A stretch of DNA of 55,359 bases from Hyphomicrobiales bacterium (GCA_026990765.1 JALXCV010000087.1:1-55359); one strand, 5' to 3'. Shown: positions 18,577 through 28,112, counted from the stretch's first letter. A program made the numbers and translations. Notes: generated from the sequence alone by a model not told the origin.

Positions 18577-19065
18577 TTAAGAACGCATTTTTTCAACCAC
18601 CCAGCGTGTTACTTTTGCTGTTGCCTCAGCACATTTTAACCCGCGAGCATCATCAAAGGCCTGATATTCAGCCGCATCCCAGAAATCATAGGTGCGCCCG
18701 GTAAACTGTTCCTGCAATTCCTTGCAGGTAATACCACCAAATTCTTTTTTGAACCTCTCGGCCAGATCACGCGCATCTTCAAAATTGCCAATTCCGCGCC
18801 CCTTGTCCAGCTTGTCACGGTCGCGGCCCGATTTGCAGCTAAGCGCCAAAAGGCCACCGCTCAAAGCCCCGCAGGCTCCTTCCCCGGCCAGTCCACCACC
18901 GCCTGAAAGCCCGTGTGATGCCTTAATGGTTTCATCACTTACATATCCGATGACTTCCTGCACGCTGGCCAGAACACATTGCGGGCAGCAACCAAATTCC
19001 AGCTCATAATCAAGCGCCCGCTGATAGGCTTCTTCGGCCAGCACTTCTGTTTCATCATCTTTCAT
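18577..19065 (-). CDS. C_GCAxxG_C_C family protein
   Basis: This 162-residue soluble protein shows the cysteine pattern of the C_GCAxxG_C_C family: FGCCPQC (Cys26, 27, 30), GEGACGALSGG (Cys65), then Cys77 and two more cysteines in GITCKEL and LKCAEA. The family is thought to bind a metal or iron-sulfur centre and is common in anaerobes, but no reaction is established. It converges with glpK, 29 bases apart, and stands alone. Its presence fits the other redox and anaerobic-type genes of the window. Confidence 0.8.
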   Translation of the reverse strand: MKDDETEVLAEEAYQRALDYELEFGCCPQCVLASVQEVIGYVSDETIKASHGLSGGGGLAGEGACGALSGGLLALSCKSGRDRDKLDKGRGIGNFEDARDLAERFKKEFGGITCKELQEQFTGRTYDFWDAAEYQAFDDARGLKCAEATAKVTRWVVEKMRS

Positions 19066-19136
19066 ATTGTGGCTCCTGATGCCAAAAACTCGACCACAAG
19101 AATAGAAAATTTATCACAGGTTGCAATTGATTTTCA

Positions 19137-19997
19137 TCAAAGCTCGCTTCTCATACTGTAAAGCGAGTGTGAAATCAGGGCGATGAGAATAATTGCCCCT
19201 CCAGCAAATGTAGTAAAGGCCACTGTCTCACCAACTGCCAGCCAGACCCAGATTGGCGCCAGAACGGTTTCCAGCAGCAAGAACAGCGATACTTCCGCTG
19301 ATGAAATATAGCGTGGACCCAATACCATAAGGCTGGCAGCAATTGGCAGGATGATAACACCATTCACCACCATCCAGGACATTTGATAAAAATCCAGTGA
19401 CAGGTCGGTACTGATAAAAAAGGCAATTGAAGCGGTAATGGCTCCGGTCAGAACCGGTGACATCGACATATCCTTGCCGGTATAGCGGATAATGGTAAAT
19501 GCCATTGCCATGGCCATCCCTGTCAGCATCGCCATCAGATTGCCAAACAGGTCACCTGCACCAAGCCCTGCCCAGACAATAATACCAACCCCGAACATCG
19601 ATACCGCCAGCGCCAACCATGTCGCAAGTCCCGGTTTTTCTTTCAGCCAGACAAAAGATATGACAATGGCAAATAATGGTGTTAGAGCCAGAATGAATAC
19701 CGTATTGGCAATTGTTGTATTGTAGATTGCCAGAATGAAACTGATATTACTGCTGGCAAACAGCGCCGGGACCAGCAGTCCTGATTTACCATCTACCAGC
19801 TCTGGCACAGGCTTCTTCAAACCTCGCATAATCAGCCACCATATAAGGACCGTCAGTGACATCAATAAAGCCCGCCAGAACAGAACCGTCCACTTCTCGC
19901 CATCTATCAATCGTAATACCGGCGTATCAAAAGTCATGAACATGGCACCGGTAAAAGTCAGTGCAAGTCCCTTTTGCTGATTGGATAAAGCTGTCAC
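19137..19997 (-). CDS. EamA/DMT-family transporter
   Basis: This 286-residue membrane protein has ten predicted helices arranged as two EamA repeats, typical of drug/metabolite transporters that export or import small organic molecules. Its ATG overlaps the glcF stop by four bases, so it is the last gene of the glcDEF operon. By context it may move glycolate or a related hydroxy acid. That substrate is an inference; EamA sequence alone does not reveal substrate. Confidence 0.85.
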   Translation of the reverse strand: MTALSNQQKGLALTFTGAMFMTFDTPVLRLIDGEKWTVLFWRALLMSLTVLIWWLIMRGLKKPVPELVDGKSGLLVPALFASSNISFILAIYNTTIANTVFILALTPLFAIVISFVWLKEKPGLATWLALAVSMFGVGIIVWAGLGAGDLFGNLMAMLTGMAMAMAFTIIRYTGKDMSMSPVLTGAITASIAFFISTDLSLDFYQMSWMVVNGVIILPIAASLMVLGPRYISSAEVSLFLLLETVLAPIWVWLAVGETVAFTTFAGGAIILIALISHSLYSMRSEL

Positions 19998-21295
19998 CGG
20001 CCCGCCTTTGGCTTTGGCCCGCCCGTGGCCCAGTCAAGTAATTCCACCATATGCACAACCGGTATGTCAGTGCCGGTCTGCAACTGGGTGATACAGCCAA
20101 TATTACCGGTTGCTATAAATTGTGGATCAGTTTCTGCGATATTGTCCAGCTTGCGGGCTTTTAACTGATCTGCAATTTCACTCTGGAAGATATTATAGAC
20201 CCCGGCTGAACCACAACAAAGATGCGATTCACCCGGTTCCCTGACTACAAATCCGGCACGCCGCAACAAATCAACCGGTTGAGTCTTGATTTTCTGACCA
20301 TGCTGCATCGAACAGGGTGCATGATAGGTAATATGTGCGTCTTTGACTCTTGCCTTTATGGAAAAGTCCAGAGAACACAAATATTCACTTATATCCAGGG
20401 TCAGTTGTGATACTTTCTGCGCCCGTTCACGCCATATATTATCGAGTCGCAACATATGACCATAATCCTTTACCGTAGTACCACATCCTGAAGCATTGAT
20501 GATAATTGCATCCAGCCCTTCACCCTCAATTTCCTGCATAAAGGCTGCTATATTGGTTCTGGCTTTGGCCAGTGAATGATTTTCTCTTCCCAGATGATGC
20601 TCCAGCGACCCGCAACACACCTGTGCTCCTGGAATGATCACTTCCACTCCCAGCCGATTAAGCAGACGCACAGTTGCAGCATTGATTGACGGGCGCAGAT
20701 TTTGCTGGGCACAGCCAACCAGCAATCCAACCCGGCCCTTTTTCTCACCAATTGCCGGATGCACACCGATCGACGGATTGGAGTTGGTCTTGTCAGGCCT
20801 GCCCTTGGCCAGCGCCAGCATCGCTCCCACCGGTTTCATCCCCGGCACGATGCCAGCTAGCCCGGCCAATGGAGCTGCCAGCCGTGACAGGACCATTACC
20901 GGGCCAAATCTTTTCGGATACGGAATGATTACTGACAAGCTGGCCCGCAACAAACGCTCAAACAGGGGGCGCTTGCCAGTCTCTTCAACAAAGGCGCGTG
21001 CCTCATCTACCAGGTGCATATAATCCACTCCCGACGGACAGGTGGTCATGCAGGACAGGCAGGAAAGACAGCGATCAAGATGCAGGGTTACTTCTGCATT
21101 TGCCGGTTTGCCGGATTCAAACATTTCCCTGATCAGATATATGCGGCCTCTGGGTGAATCAAGTTCATCACCCTTGAGTACATAGGTTGGACAGGTAGCC
21201 GTACAAAAGCCGCAATGCACACATTTGCGCAATATCTCATCAACCATCTGGATGCGCGGTAATTGGCGCTGCTCATCGGTAAATCTGGTTTCCAT
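19994..21295 (-). CDS. glcF: Glycolate oxidase iron-sulfur subunit
   Basis: This 433-residue subunit carries electrons from the flavin subunits of glycolate dehydrogenase toward the respiratory chain. Two [4Fe-4S] motifs are visible, CVHCGFCTATCP (Cys25, 28, 31, 35) and CLSCLSCMTTCP (Cys76, 79, 82, 86). Two CCG-type domains follow, with CCGSLEHHLG and CCGSAGVYN. The start overlaps the glcE stop by one base (TAATG). The order glcD-glcE-glcF matches the known operon. Confidence 0.95.
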   Translation of the reverse strand: METRFTDEQRQLPRIQMVDEILRKCVHCGFCTATCPTYVLKGDELDSPRGRIYLIREMFESGKPANAEVTLHLDRCLSCLSCMTTCPSGVDYMHLVDEARAFVEETGKRPLFERLLRASLSVIIPYPKRFGPVMVLSRLAAPLAGLAGIVPGMKPVGAMLALAKGRPDKTNSNPSIGVHPAIGEKKGRVGLLVGCAQQNLRPSINAATVRLLNRLGVEVIIPGAQVCCGSLEHHLGRENHSLAKARTNIAAFMQEIEGEGLDAIIINASGCGTTVKDYGHMLRLDNIWRERAQKVSQLTLDISEYLCSLDFSIKARVKDAHITYHAPCSMQHGQKIKTQPVDLLRRAGFVVREPGESHLCCGSAGVYNIFQSEIADQLKARKLDNIAETDPQFIATGNIGCITQLQTGTDIPVVHMVELLDWATGGPKPKAGR

Positions 21296-22440
21296 TACAT
21301 CCGGCCCGGGTTTAGAATATTATCTGGATCAAAAGACTGCTTCAATCGCTTTGACAAATCTGCAAGAACTTTTGGCTGTGGCTGAAACACTTGTGTGTTC
21401 TTGCGCAATTGCGTGCTGGCCCGGATTAGTGTCGCATGCCCACCATAATGGCTGACAATCTGCCTGATATCATCAGCACAATCAGCTGGATGATTAACCA
21501 CCTCCAGCCAGATCAGCCCGCCAGCCCAGTCAAGAAAAGCCTTTGCTTCAATCTTGTCCTCAATGGCCCTTAGCACTTCTGCACCACTGGCAGGGGGAAC
21601 ACAAATGCGCCAGACAGGGGTTTTTTCATCCCGGCTCAAATGCCTGACATCGCGAATATCAGCCCAGATATCAGCACTGGTTTGTTCTTCAGTTCTTATG
21701 TCACCAAATTTTTTCAGCAGATTTTTCATCATTTCAACTCTGGCCCGCACTGAACTTTCAAACCCTTCCAGCCGCAACATGGTTGCCGAGCCGGGAATAT
21801 GGGCCGCAGATGAAACATCACAGGATGATCGCATTGCCAGACTCATCACCCTTACTGCCTGATCATTATCCAGCTCATCAAGGCACAATGTCACTTCCAT
21901 CTCGGGCTTTGGCAGTATTTTTAACGTCACCTTGCTCATTACCGCCAAAGTGCCCCATGACCCGGTAAGCACCTTTGACAGATCATAGCCGGTAACATTC
22001 TTCATTACCCGGCCACCGGTCTTGAATTTTTCAGCCCGGCCCGATACCGCATGCACACCAAGCACAAAGTCACGCACCCCACCTGCTTTCAGTCGCCGTG
22101 GTCCCGACAGACCACTTGCCACCATACCACCAATGGTTCCTGTATGATCACAGCCCAGTAAATGGGAAAAGTCCGGTGGTTCAAAAGCAAATTGCTGACC
22201 ACTGCCTGCCAGCAGCTTGTCAATCTCCTTTCGCCTGCATCCGGCACCAAGCGAAATCACCAGCTCTTCCGGCTCATACAGTTCCACATTATCGAAAAGA
22301 GACAAATCGACCAGAGCGGCATCTACAATCAGATTGCCAATATTGCGCTTTGTACCAGTACCGATCAGTTCCAGCCTGTCAGTCTGTTTGATAATATCAA
22401 TTATCTGTTCGCTGTTTTCCGGTTTCAAAATATTGCTCAT
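21295..22440 (-). CDS. glcE: Glycolate oxidase FAD-binding subunit
   Basis: This 381-residue FAD-binding PCMH-fold protein is the smaller flavin subunit of glycolate dehydrogenase. Flavin-site sequences LELIGTGTKRNIG, GTIGGMVASGLSGPRR and GGRVMKNVTGYDLSK are present, and the C-terminus has the family ending DPDNILNPGRM. It starts three bases after the glcD stop. It is weaker in the C-terminal cap than GlcD, as usual for GlcE. Confidence 0.94.
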   Translation of the reverse strand: MSNILKPENSEQIIDIIKQTDRLELIGTGTKRNIGNLIVDAALVDLSLFDNVELYEPEELVISLGAGCRRKEIDKLLAGSGQQFAFEPPDFSHLLGCDHTGTIGGMVASGLSGPRRLKAGGVRDFVLGVHAVSGRAEKFKTGGRVMKNVTGYDLSKVLTGSWGTLAVMSKVTLKILPKPEMEVTLCLDELDNDQAVRVMSLAMRSSCDVSSAAHIPGSATMLRLEGFESSVRARVEMMKNLLKKFGDIRTEEQTSADIWADIRDVRHLSRDEKTPVWRICVPPASGAEVLRAIEDKIEAKAFLDWAGGLIWLEVVNHPADCADDIRQIVSHYGGHATLIRASTQLRKNTQVFQPQPKVLADLSKRLKQSFDPDNILNPGRM

Positions 22441-22443
22441 TTT

Positions 22444-23940
22444 CTAAAACCTTGGAATATCGGGGAACGGGATATCACCACCGCTAATGTGAATACGACC
22501 CAGCTCGGCGCAGCGATATAATTGCGGGAATACCTTGCCGGGATTTAACAGGCTTGCCGGATCAAAAGCGCATTTGACCCGTTGTTGCTGTATCAGATCA
22601 ATCTCGTTGAACATTTCCGGCATCAGGTCGCGTTTTTCCACCCCGACCCCATGCTCGCCGGTAAGCACTCCGCCCACCTCAACACACAAGCGAAGAATAT
22701 CGGCCCCGAATTTTTCGGTTTTTGCAAGCTCACCCGGTTTATTGGCATCATAAAGGATAAGCGGGTGCATATTGCCATCACCAGCATGAAATACATTGGC
22801 CACCGCCAGACCATAATCAGCAGACATTTCAGAAATCCGCCCCAACACTTCAGCCAGCCTGTTGCGCGGAATAGTTCCATCCATACAATAATAATCAGGC
22901 GAGATCCTGCCAATTGCCGGAAATGCCGCCTTGCGCCCGGCCCAGAATTTTGCCCGCTCCTCATCACTGGTTGAGGCGCGTATCGATACTGCCCCATTAT
23001 CTTCAGCGATCCCTGCGACTCTTTCAATCAGATAATCAACTTCTGCTTCCGGCCCATCCAGTTCAACAATCAACAACGCATCCACATCAAGCGGATAACC
23101 GGCCTGGACAAAATCCTCTGCCGCCTTGATCGCCAGCCGGTCCATCATCTCCATGCCCGCAGCAATAATTCCTTGCGAAATAACATCGGCAACACATTGC
23201 CCGGCAGCCTCGCCTGACTGAAACCCGATCAGTAAAGCACGGGCTGTTTCAGGCTTTTTCAATATCCTGACTGTTACCTCGGTTACCACCCCCAAAAGGC
23301 CTTCAGATCCGGTAATCAATCCCAGAAAATCATACCCACTGGCATCCATATGCTTGCCACCAATGCGTATCACATCACCATTGATAAGCACCATTTCCAG
23401 CCCCAAAAGATTATTGGTGGTCAGACCATATTTTAGGCAATGCACCCCACCGGCATTTTCCGCCACATTCCCGCCAATCGAACAGGCAATCTGCGAAGAT
23501 GGATCAGGGGCATAGTAAAACCCTTCAGCCTCCACTGCCTGAGATATTGCCAGATTGGTTACACCAGGCTGTACGGTAACACAGCGATTATCATAATCAA
23601 TTTCCAGCACCTTGCTGAACTTGCCCATCCCCAGCAATACACCATCTGCAAGCGGCAGTGCCCCTCCAGACAGGGAAGTGCCTGCCCCGCGTGGTACAAC
23701 CCTTATATTTTGCTGATCACAATAGGCTAAAACCCTTGATACCTGCTCAACCGTTTCAGGCAGAACCACCACCAAAGGTGGCTGTCTATAGGCAGTCAGC
23801 CCGTCTGATTCATATACCTGCATACCGGTTGCAGATGAAATAACCGCTTCCCCGGGGCAAATCTGCTTAAGCTGTTGAATTATCTGCAAACGCTGAGATA
23901 GTGTTGTTTTGTCAGTTTCAGGCATCACTGGAGTGGTCAT
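22444..23940 (-). CDS. glcD: Glycolate oxidase catalytic flavoprotein subunit
   Basis: This 498-residue FAD-linked oxidase oxidises glycolate (and often D-lactate) to glyoxylate. The PCMH flavin-binding motifs RVVPRGAGTSLSGGALP and CSIGGNVAENAGGVHCLKYG lie in the N-terminal half. The substrate domain ends with the conserved VFHAGDGNMHPL, GEHGVGVEKRD and FDPASLLNPGKV. It is the first gene of glcDEF plus the EamA gene. A tandem 11-bp direct repeat lies 22-43 bases upstream of its ATG, the likely operator for a GlcC/FadR-type regulator that is not in this window. Confidence 0.95.
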   Translation of the reverse strand: MTTPVMPETDKTTLSQRLQIIQQLKQICPGEAVISSATGMQVYESDGLTAYRQPPLVVVLPETVEQVSRVLAYCDQQNIRVVPRGAGTSLSGGALPLADGVLLGMGKFSKVLEIDYDNRCVTVQPGVTNLAISQAVEAEGFYYAPDPSSQIACSIGGNVAENAGGVHCLKYGLTTNNLLGLEMVLINGDVIRIGGKHMDASGYDFLGLITGSEGLLGVVTEVTVRILKKPETARALLIGFQSGEAAGQCVADVISQGIIAAGMEMMDRLAIKAAEDFVQAGYPLDVDALLIVELDGPEAEVDYLIERVAGIAEDNGAVSIRASTSDEERAKFWAGRKAAFPAIGRISPDYYCMDGTIPRNRLAEVLGRISEMSADYGLAVANVFHAGDGNMHPLILYDANKPGELAKTEKFGADILRLCVEVGGVLTGEHGVGVEKRDLMPEMFNEIDLIQQQRVKCAFDPASLLNPGKVFPQLYRCAELGRIHISGGDIPFPDIPRF

Positions 23941-23961
23941 GAGCTTGTTCTTTTGCAGTTT

Positions 23962-23983
23962 TTGGTCACTAATTGGTCACTAA
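23962..23983. promoter_or_regulatory. Tandem 11-bp direct repeat, operator candidate for glcDEF
   Basis: Two exact copies of TTGGTCACTAA stand head to tail at 23962-23972 and 23973-23983, one helical turn apart. Each is a near-palindrome (TTGGT-C-ACTAA) of the TNGT-N-ACNA type bound by FadR-subgroup GntR regulators, the group that contains GlcC. They lie 22 bases upstream of the glcD ATG. Confidence 0.55.
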
Positions 23984-24061
23984 ATTGTCGCAGTTCACGG
24001 TTTGGCCATAAATTTCTGTATATACCCTGTTTGGCCACAGTCATAGACTGTGATATGAAAC

Positions 24062-24075
24062 TTGAGTTTGATCAA
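24062..24075. promoter_or_regulatory. Candidate FNR/FixK-type box upstream of cytochrome c
   Basis: TTGAGTTTGATCAA matches nine of ten half-site bases of the FNR consensus TTGAT-N4-ATCAA and all eight of the TTGA-N6-TCAA core. It lies 51 bases upstream of the cytochrome c ATG. The short distance to the ribosome site would leave only a brief leader if binding were at the usual -41.5 position. Confidence 0.45.
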
Positions 24076-24126
24076 ACCCTTTTTGGGCAGAATCTCCAAA
24101 GAGATCTAGGAAGAAGGATACCTAAC

Positions 24127-24507
24127 ATGAAAATGAAACTGGCAATTGCCGCTCTGCTTGTAGCTGTTGTTCCAACCATGGCTTATGCCGATGGCGATGC
24201 TGTTAAAGGCAAAAAGGTTTTCAAGAAATGCAAAGCCTGCCATACAGCCACCAAGGAAAAGAACAAGGTTGGACCACATCTGGTCGGCATTATTGGCCGG
24301 GCAGCCGGATCCGTTGAAAAGTTCAAATATTCCAAAGCCATGAAAGCCAAAGCTGGTGAAATCGGCAATTGGGATGAAGCCAAGATCAAGGAATATATCA
24401 CAAACCCGAAAAAATTTCTGGGTGGCAAGTCCAAAATGACTTTCAAGCTGAAAAAAGAAGGCCAGCGCGATGACGTGGTTGCCTATCTTAAATCACTGGC
24501 AAAATAA
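24127..24507 (+). CDS. Soluble class I cytochrome c
   Basis: This periplasmic monohaem cytochrome has 126 residues and a cleavable signal peptide ending near TMAYA. The haem motif is C35-KA-C38-H39 and the axial Met is probably M105 in GGKSKMTFK. The Lys-rich surface and length resemble cytochrome c2/c550, which would carry electrons from bc1 to oxidases. It could also take electrons from the alpha-hydroxy-acid dehydrogenase encoded just downstream. The ribosome site AAGGA lies eight bases before the ATG. A strong terminator follows, so it is monocistronic. Confidence 0.93.
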   Translation: MKMKLAIAALLVAVVPTMAYADGDAVKGKKVFKKCKACHTATKEKNKVGPHLVGIIGRAAGSVEKFKYSKAMKAKAGEIGNWDEAKIKEYITNPKKFLGGKSKMTFKLKKEGQRDDVVAYLKSLAK

Positions 24508-24534
24508 GCCATAAAAAGATTGTTTTATTTAATT

Positions 24535-24564
24535 CGGTGACAGGTTTTCCTGTCACCGTTTTTT
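24535..24564 (+). terminator. Rho-independent terminator after cytochrome c
   Basis: A perfect 10-bp stem CGGTGACAGG/CCTGTCACCG with loop TTTT is followed by six T on the plus strand. It lies 28 bases after the cytochrome stop and separates it from the downstream dehydrogenase gene. Confidence 0.95.
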
Positions 24565-24618
24565 ATTGGCTTTATCAGGGAAAAAGTGGCAAACAGATAA
24601 GAAAAACGGAGACGCATC

Positions 24619-25764
24619 ATGGCTCAAATCCTTGAAATCAACGATCTTAAAAATCTGGCTCGCCGCCGCACCCCTAAAATGTTTTTCGATTATGCCGATT
24701 CAGGCTCTTGGACCGAGGGCACCTACCGGTCCAATGAAGCAGATTTTGCCAAAATCAAATTGCGCCAGCGCGTTGCCGTAGACATGACCAACCGCACCCT
24801 TGCCAGCAAGATGATTGGTCAGGATGTGTCAATGCCGGTAGCACTGGCACCGGTCGGTCTGGTAGGTATGCAGCGCGGTGATGGTGAAATTCATGCAGCT
24901 CAGGCCGCAGAAGAATTCGGCGTACCCTTTGTACTTTCCACCATGTCGGTATGTTCAATTGAAGATATTGCCAAATTCACTAAAAAACCCTTCTGGTTTC
25001 AGCTTTATGTCATGCGCGACAAGGAATTTGCCGGCAAACTGATCGACCGGGCAAAAGCAGCTGGCTGTTCGGCCCTGATGCTGACCCTTGACCTGCAAAT
25101 TCTCGGCCAGCGCCACAAGGATTTGCGCAACGGTCTGTCAACCCCGCCCAAAACCATCCCCAAACATTTATGGCAAATGGCAACCCGGCCCTTATGGTGT
25201 TACCACATGGCCATGACCCCGCGCCGAACCTTCCGTAATATTGTCGGTCACGCCAAGGGTGTAGGTGACCTTCGCTCATTATCTGCCTGGACAGCTGAAC
25301 AGTTTGACCCGCGCCTGTCATGGGATGATGTTGCCTGGATCAAGGATCGCTGGGGTGGCCAGCTTATCCTGAAAGGTTTCATGGATGGTGATGACGCTGA
25401 AAAAGCCATCAGCTCAGGCGCTGATGCCATAATCGTATCCAACCATGGTGGCCGCCAGCTTGACGGTGCCCCATCATCAATCAGTGTACTGGGTGAAATC
25501 ATCGACCGGGTAGGCGACAGGATTGAGGTACATATGGATGGCGGTATCCGCTCCGGTCAGGATGTTCTTAAAGCGATCTCCATTGGTGCCAAGGGTGTCT
25601 ATATTGGCAGGCCATATGTTTATGGTGTAGCAGCCATGGGCAAAAAGGGCGTTGAAAAAGCCCTTGAGATCATCCGCAATGAACTTGATATCACCATGGC
25701 TCTTTGCGGTGAGCGCGACATCAACAATCTCGATCGCTCCAATCTTTACCGGTACACTCCATGA
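24619..25764 (+). CDS. lldD: FMN-dependent alpha-hydroxy-acid dehydrogenase (LldD-like)
   Basis: This 381-residue protein belongs to the FMN-linked family of L-lactate dehydrogenase, glycolate oxidase and mandelate dehydrogenase. The active-site signature SNHGGRQLDGAPSS has catalytic His276. The phosphate/flavin motifs MDGGIRSGQDV and IGRPYVYGVAAMG and the N-terminal FDYADSG are present. L-lactate is the usual substrate, but the four-base overlap with a fumarylacetoacetase-fold gene suggests another 2-hydroxy acid is possible. Electrons probably go to quinone or cytochrome c. There is no membrane segment beyond the typical amphipathic loop around residues 180-210. The family call is firm; the exact substrate is not. 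Confidence 0.88.
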   Translation: MAQILEINDLKNLARRRTPKMFFDYADSGSWTEGTYRSNEADFAKIKLRQRVAVDMTNRTLASKMIGQDVSMPVALAPVGLVGMQRGDGEIHAAQAAEEFGVPFVLSTMSVCSIEDIAKFTKKPFWFQLYVMRDKEFAGKLIDRAKAAGCSALMLTLDLQILGQRHKDLRNGLSTPPKTIPKHLWQMATRPLWCYHMAMTPRRTFRNIVGHAKGVGDLRSLSAWTAEQFDPRLSWDDVAWIKDRWGGQLILKGFMDGDDAEKAISSGADAIIVSNHGGRQLDGAPSSISVLGEIIDRVGDRIEVHMDGGIRSGQDVLKAISIGAKGVYIGRPYVYGVAAMGKKGVEKALEIIRNELDITMALCGERDINNLDRSNLYRYTP

Positions 25765-26603
25765 AACTGCTGCGTTATGGACCCAAAGGCCAGGAAAAAC
25801 CCGGCATACTGGATGGCGATGGCATAATTCGTGATCTGTCAGCGGTAATTGATGATTTCACCCCGACGACTGTAATACCGGAAAACCTTGACCGCCTAAG
25901 CCGGCTTAATCTGCAACAATTACCGGCAGTATCTGGCAAGCCAAGGCTGGGCACCCCGGTAACCGGTATGCAAAAATTCATTGCAGTTGGCCTCAACTAC
26001 ACAGATCATGCGTCTGAACTGAACATGGAACTTCCCGGTGAGCCGGTATTGTTTACCAAACATCTCAATTGCCTTAATGGCCCTGATGACAATATTGAAC
26101 TGCCCGAAGGTTCTGTTAAATCTGACTGGGAAGTGGAGTTGGGCTTTATAATTGGCACCAGGGCCAAAAACATATCTGAATCTGACAGCCTGTCTCACAT
26201 AGCTGGATACACCATCGTCAATGATGTCTCAGAACGTGCCTTCCAGCTTGAACATGGCGGTCAGTGGATGAAGGGTAAATCCTGCGATACATTCGGCCCG
26301 GTTGGACCATGGATGGTTACTACTGATGAAATTGGCGACCCGCAACAGCTGCAACTGTTTACCGAGGTTAATGGCCAGCTTGTACAAAACGGTACCACTG
26401 CCAATATGATCTTTCCCGTCAGTTTTCTGGTTGCCTATATTTCCCGCTTCATGACGCTGGAGCCGGGCGATATTGTCTGCACCGGCACCCCTGCCGGAGT
26501 TGGCGTTGGTCGCAAGCCGCAAATGTTCCTTAAACCTGGTGACCACATGCGGTTGGGCATCTCCGGGCTGGGTGAACAGAACCAGAGGGTTGTCGCGGCC
26601 TGA
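25761..26603 (+). CDS. Fumarylacetoacetate hydrolase-fold protein
   Basis: This 280-residue FAH-superfamily enzyme has an N-terminal beta domain (GPKGQEKPGILDGDG) and a catalytic domain starting at AVGLNYTDHASE. The metal-binding acids lie in DWEVELGFIIG and NDVSERAFQ, and the C-terminus has DIVCTGTPAGVGVG. Members hydrolyse, decarboxylate or isomerise 2-oxo acids such as acylpyruvates, oxaloacetate or 2-hydroxyhepta-2,4-dienedioate. Its ATG overlaps the dehydrogenase stop by four bases, so the 2-oxo acid made by that enzyme may be its substrate or precursor. Confidence 0.88.
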   Translation: MKLLRYGPKGQEKPGILDGDGIIRDLSAVIDDFTPTTVIPENLDRLSRLNLQQLPAVSGKPRLGTPVTGMQKFIAVGLNYTDHASELNMELPGEPVLFTKHLNCLNGPDDNIELPEGSVKSDWEVELGFIIGTRAKNISESDSLSHIAGYTIVNDVSERAFQLEHGGQWMKGKSCDTFGPVGPWMVTTDEIGDPQQLQLFTEVNGQLVQNGTTANMIFPVSFLVAYISRFMTLEPGDIVCTGTPAGVGVGRKPQMFLKPGDHMRLGISGLGEQNQRVVAA

Positions 26604-26654
26604 TCATTAGGGTAAAAGCGCGCCATATTCACTTTTTTAGAAGAACAATATTTG

Positions 26655-28112
26655 ATGGCCAAAAAGCAGAAAAAATTCCGGCCCAAAGCGCGGCTGCCCC
26701 GCGGCTTTGTTGATCGCATTGGCGATGACATACGGGCAACCGATGAGATGATCGGAAAAATCCGTGAAGTTTATGAACGCTATGGGTTTGATCCAATCGA
26801 AACCCCCATGTTTGAATATACCGACGCACTGGGCAAATTCCTGCCCGATAGCGACCGGCCCAATGAGGGTGTATTCTCACTGACCGATGATGATGATCAG
26901 TGGATGAGCCTGCGTTATGATCTGACCGCGCCTCTGGCCCGGCATGTGGCTGAAAGCTACCAGCATCTGAACCTGCCCTATCGCACCTATCGCGCCGGAT
27001 ATGTGTTCCGCAATGAAAAACCCGGACCAGGTCGTTTCCGCCAGTTCATGCAATTTGATGCCGATACGGTTGGTGCTCCAGGTGTACAGGCTGATGCTGA
27101 AATGTGCATGATGATGGCCGATACCATGGAAGCCCTTGGTATCAGGCGCGGCGACTATGTAATCCGGGTCAATAACCGCAAGGTTCTCGATGGGGTGCTG
27201 GAAGCAATTGGTCTGGCCGGTGATAGCCATGCCGCACAGCGCCTGACAGTTTTGCGCGCCATCGACAAGCTGGACAAGTTCGGCATTGACGGGGTGAGTG
27301 AACTGCTTGGCAAGGGCCGCATGGATGAAAGCGGTGATTTCACCAAGGGGGCCGGGTTGGATACAGACGGGGTGGCACGGGTAATCGGTTATATATCGGG
27401 CAGTGAAAAACTGGCCAATGATGGCCAGCGTGAACTCGATACCATGGCAGCAATTTTCAAGGCCTGCGAATATGGTGATGAGCGCATTAAGATCGACCCC
27501 TCATGCGTGCGCGGACTTGAATATTATACCGGTCCGGTATTTGAAGCTGAATTACTGTTTGATGTCACCAATGAAAAGGGCCAGACGGTTCAATTTGGTT
27601 CTGTCGGTGGCGGCGGACGCTATGACGGGCTGGTGCAGCGGTTTATGGGCCAGCCGGTCCCGGCAACCGGGTTTTCCATCGGTGTATCACGATTAATGAC
27701 CGCACTTAAAAACCTTGGCAAGCTTGAAAGTGGCAGGCTGCTGGCACCGGTGGTGGTTTGTGTGATGGACCGCGATGTGGAAAGCCTCGGGCGTTACCAG
27801 AATATGGTGCAGCAATTGCGCAATGCCGGTATCCGGGCTGAAATGTTTCAGGGCAACCCGAAAAACTTCGGCAAGCAACTGCAATATGCCGATCGCCGCA
27901 ATTGCCCTGTTGCAATTATTCAGGGCGCAGATGAACGCCAGGCCGGTGAAGTACAGATCAAGGACTTGTTTGAAGGCAAACAAATATCTGAAAATATTAC
28001 CAGCCGCCAGGAATGGACCGAAACCCGCGCTGCACAAATCTCGGTTCCAGAAGCTGATCTGGTTAGCGAAGTTAAAAAAGTATTGTCGCGATACGAAAAT
28101 GGTGAAAGTTGA
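26655..28112 (+). CDS. hisS: Histidyl-tRNA synthetase
   Basis: This class II aminoacyl-tRNA synthetase has 485 residues. Motif 2 is visible around [20 protein letters not shown]. The histidine-specific loops are [14 protein letters not shown] and [15 protein letters not shown], and a C-terminal anticodon-binding domain follows. I chose the ATG at 26655 over the adjacent in-frame TTG at 26652. It is followed by hisZ and hisG in the same direction, an arrangement common in Rhizobiales. Confidence 0.96.
   Translation: MAKKQKKFRPKARLPRGFVDRIGDDIRATDEMIGKIREVYERYGFDPIETPMFEYTDALGKFLPDSDRPNEGVFSLTDDDDQWMSLRYDLTAPLARHVAESYQHLNLPYRTYRAGYVFRNEKPGPGRFRQFMQFDADTVGAPGVQADAEMCMMMADTMEALGIRRGDYVIRVNNRKVLDGVLEAIGLAGDSHAAQRLTVLRAIDKLDKFGIDGVSELLGKGRMDESGDFTKGAGLDTDGVARVIGYISGSEKLANDGQRELDTMAAIFKACEYGDERIKIDPSCVRGLEYYTGPVFEAELLFDVTNEKGQTVQFGSVGGGGRYDGLVQRFMGQPVPATGFSIGVSRLMTALKNLGKLESGRLLAPVVVCVMDRDVESLGRYQNMVQQLRNAGIRAEMFQGNPKNFGKQLQYADRRNCPVAIIQGADERQAGEVQIKDLFEGKQISENITSRQEWTETRAAQISVPEADLVSEVKKVLSRYENGES

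Noticed and set aside
24001-24039. Two TTTGGCCAYA repeats upstream of cytochrome c
   Set aside because: They are not in phase, match no known regulator, and could be chance; the nearby FNR-type box is the better candidate.
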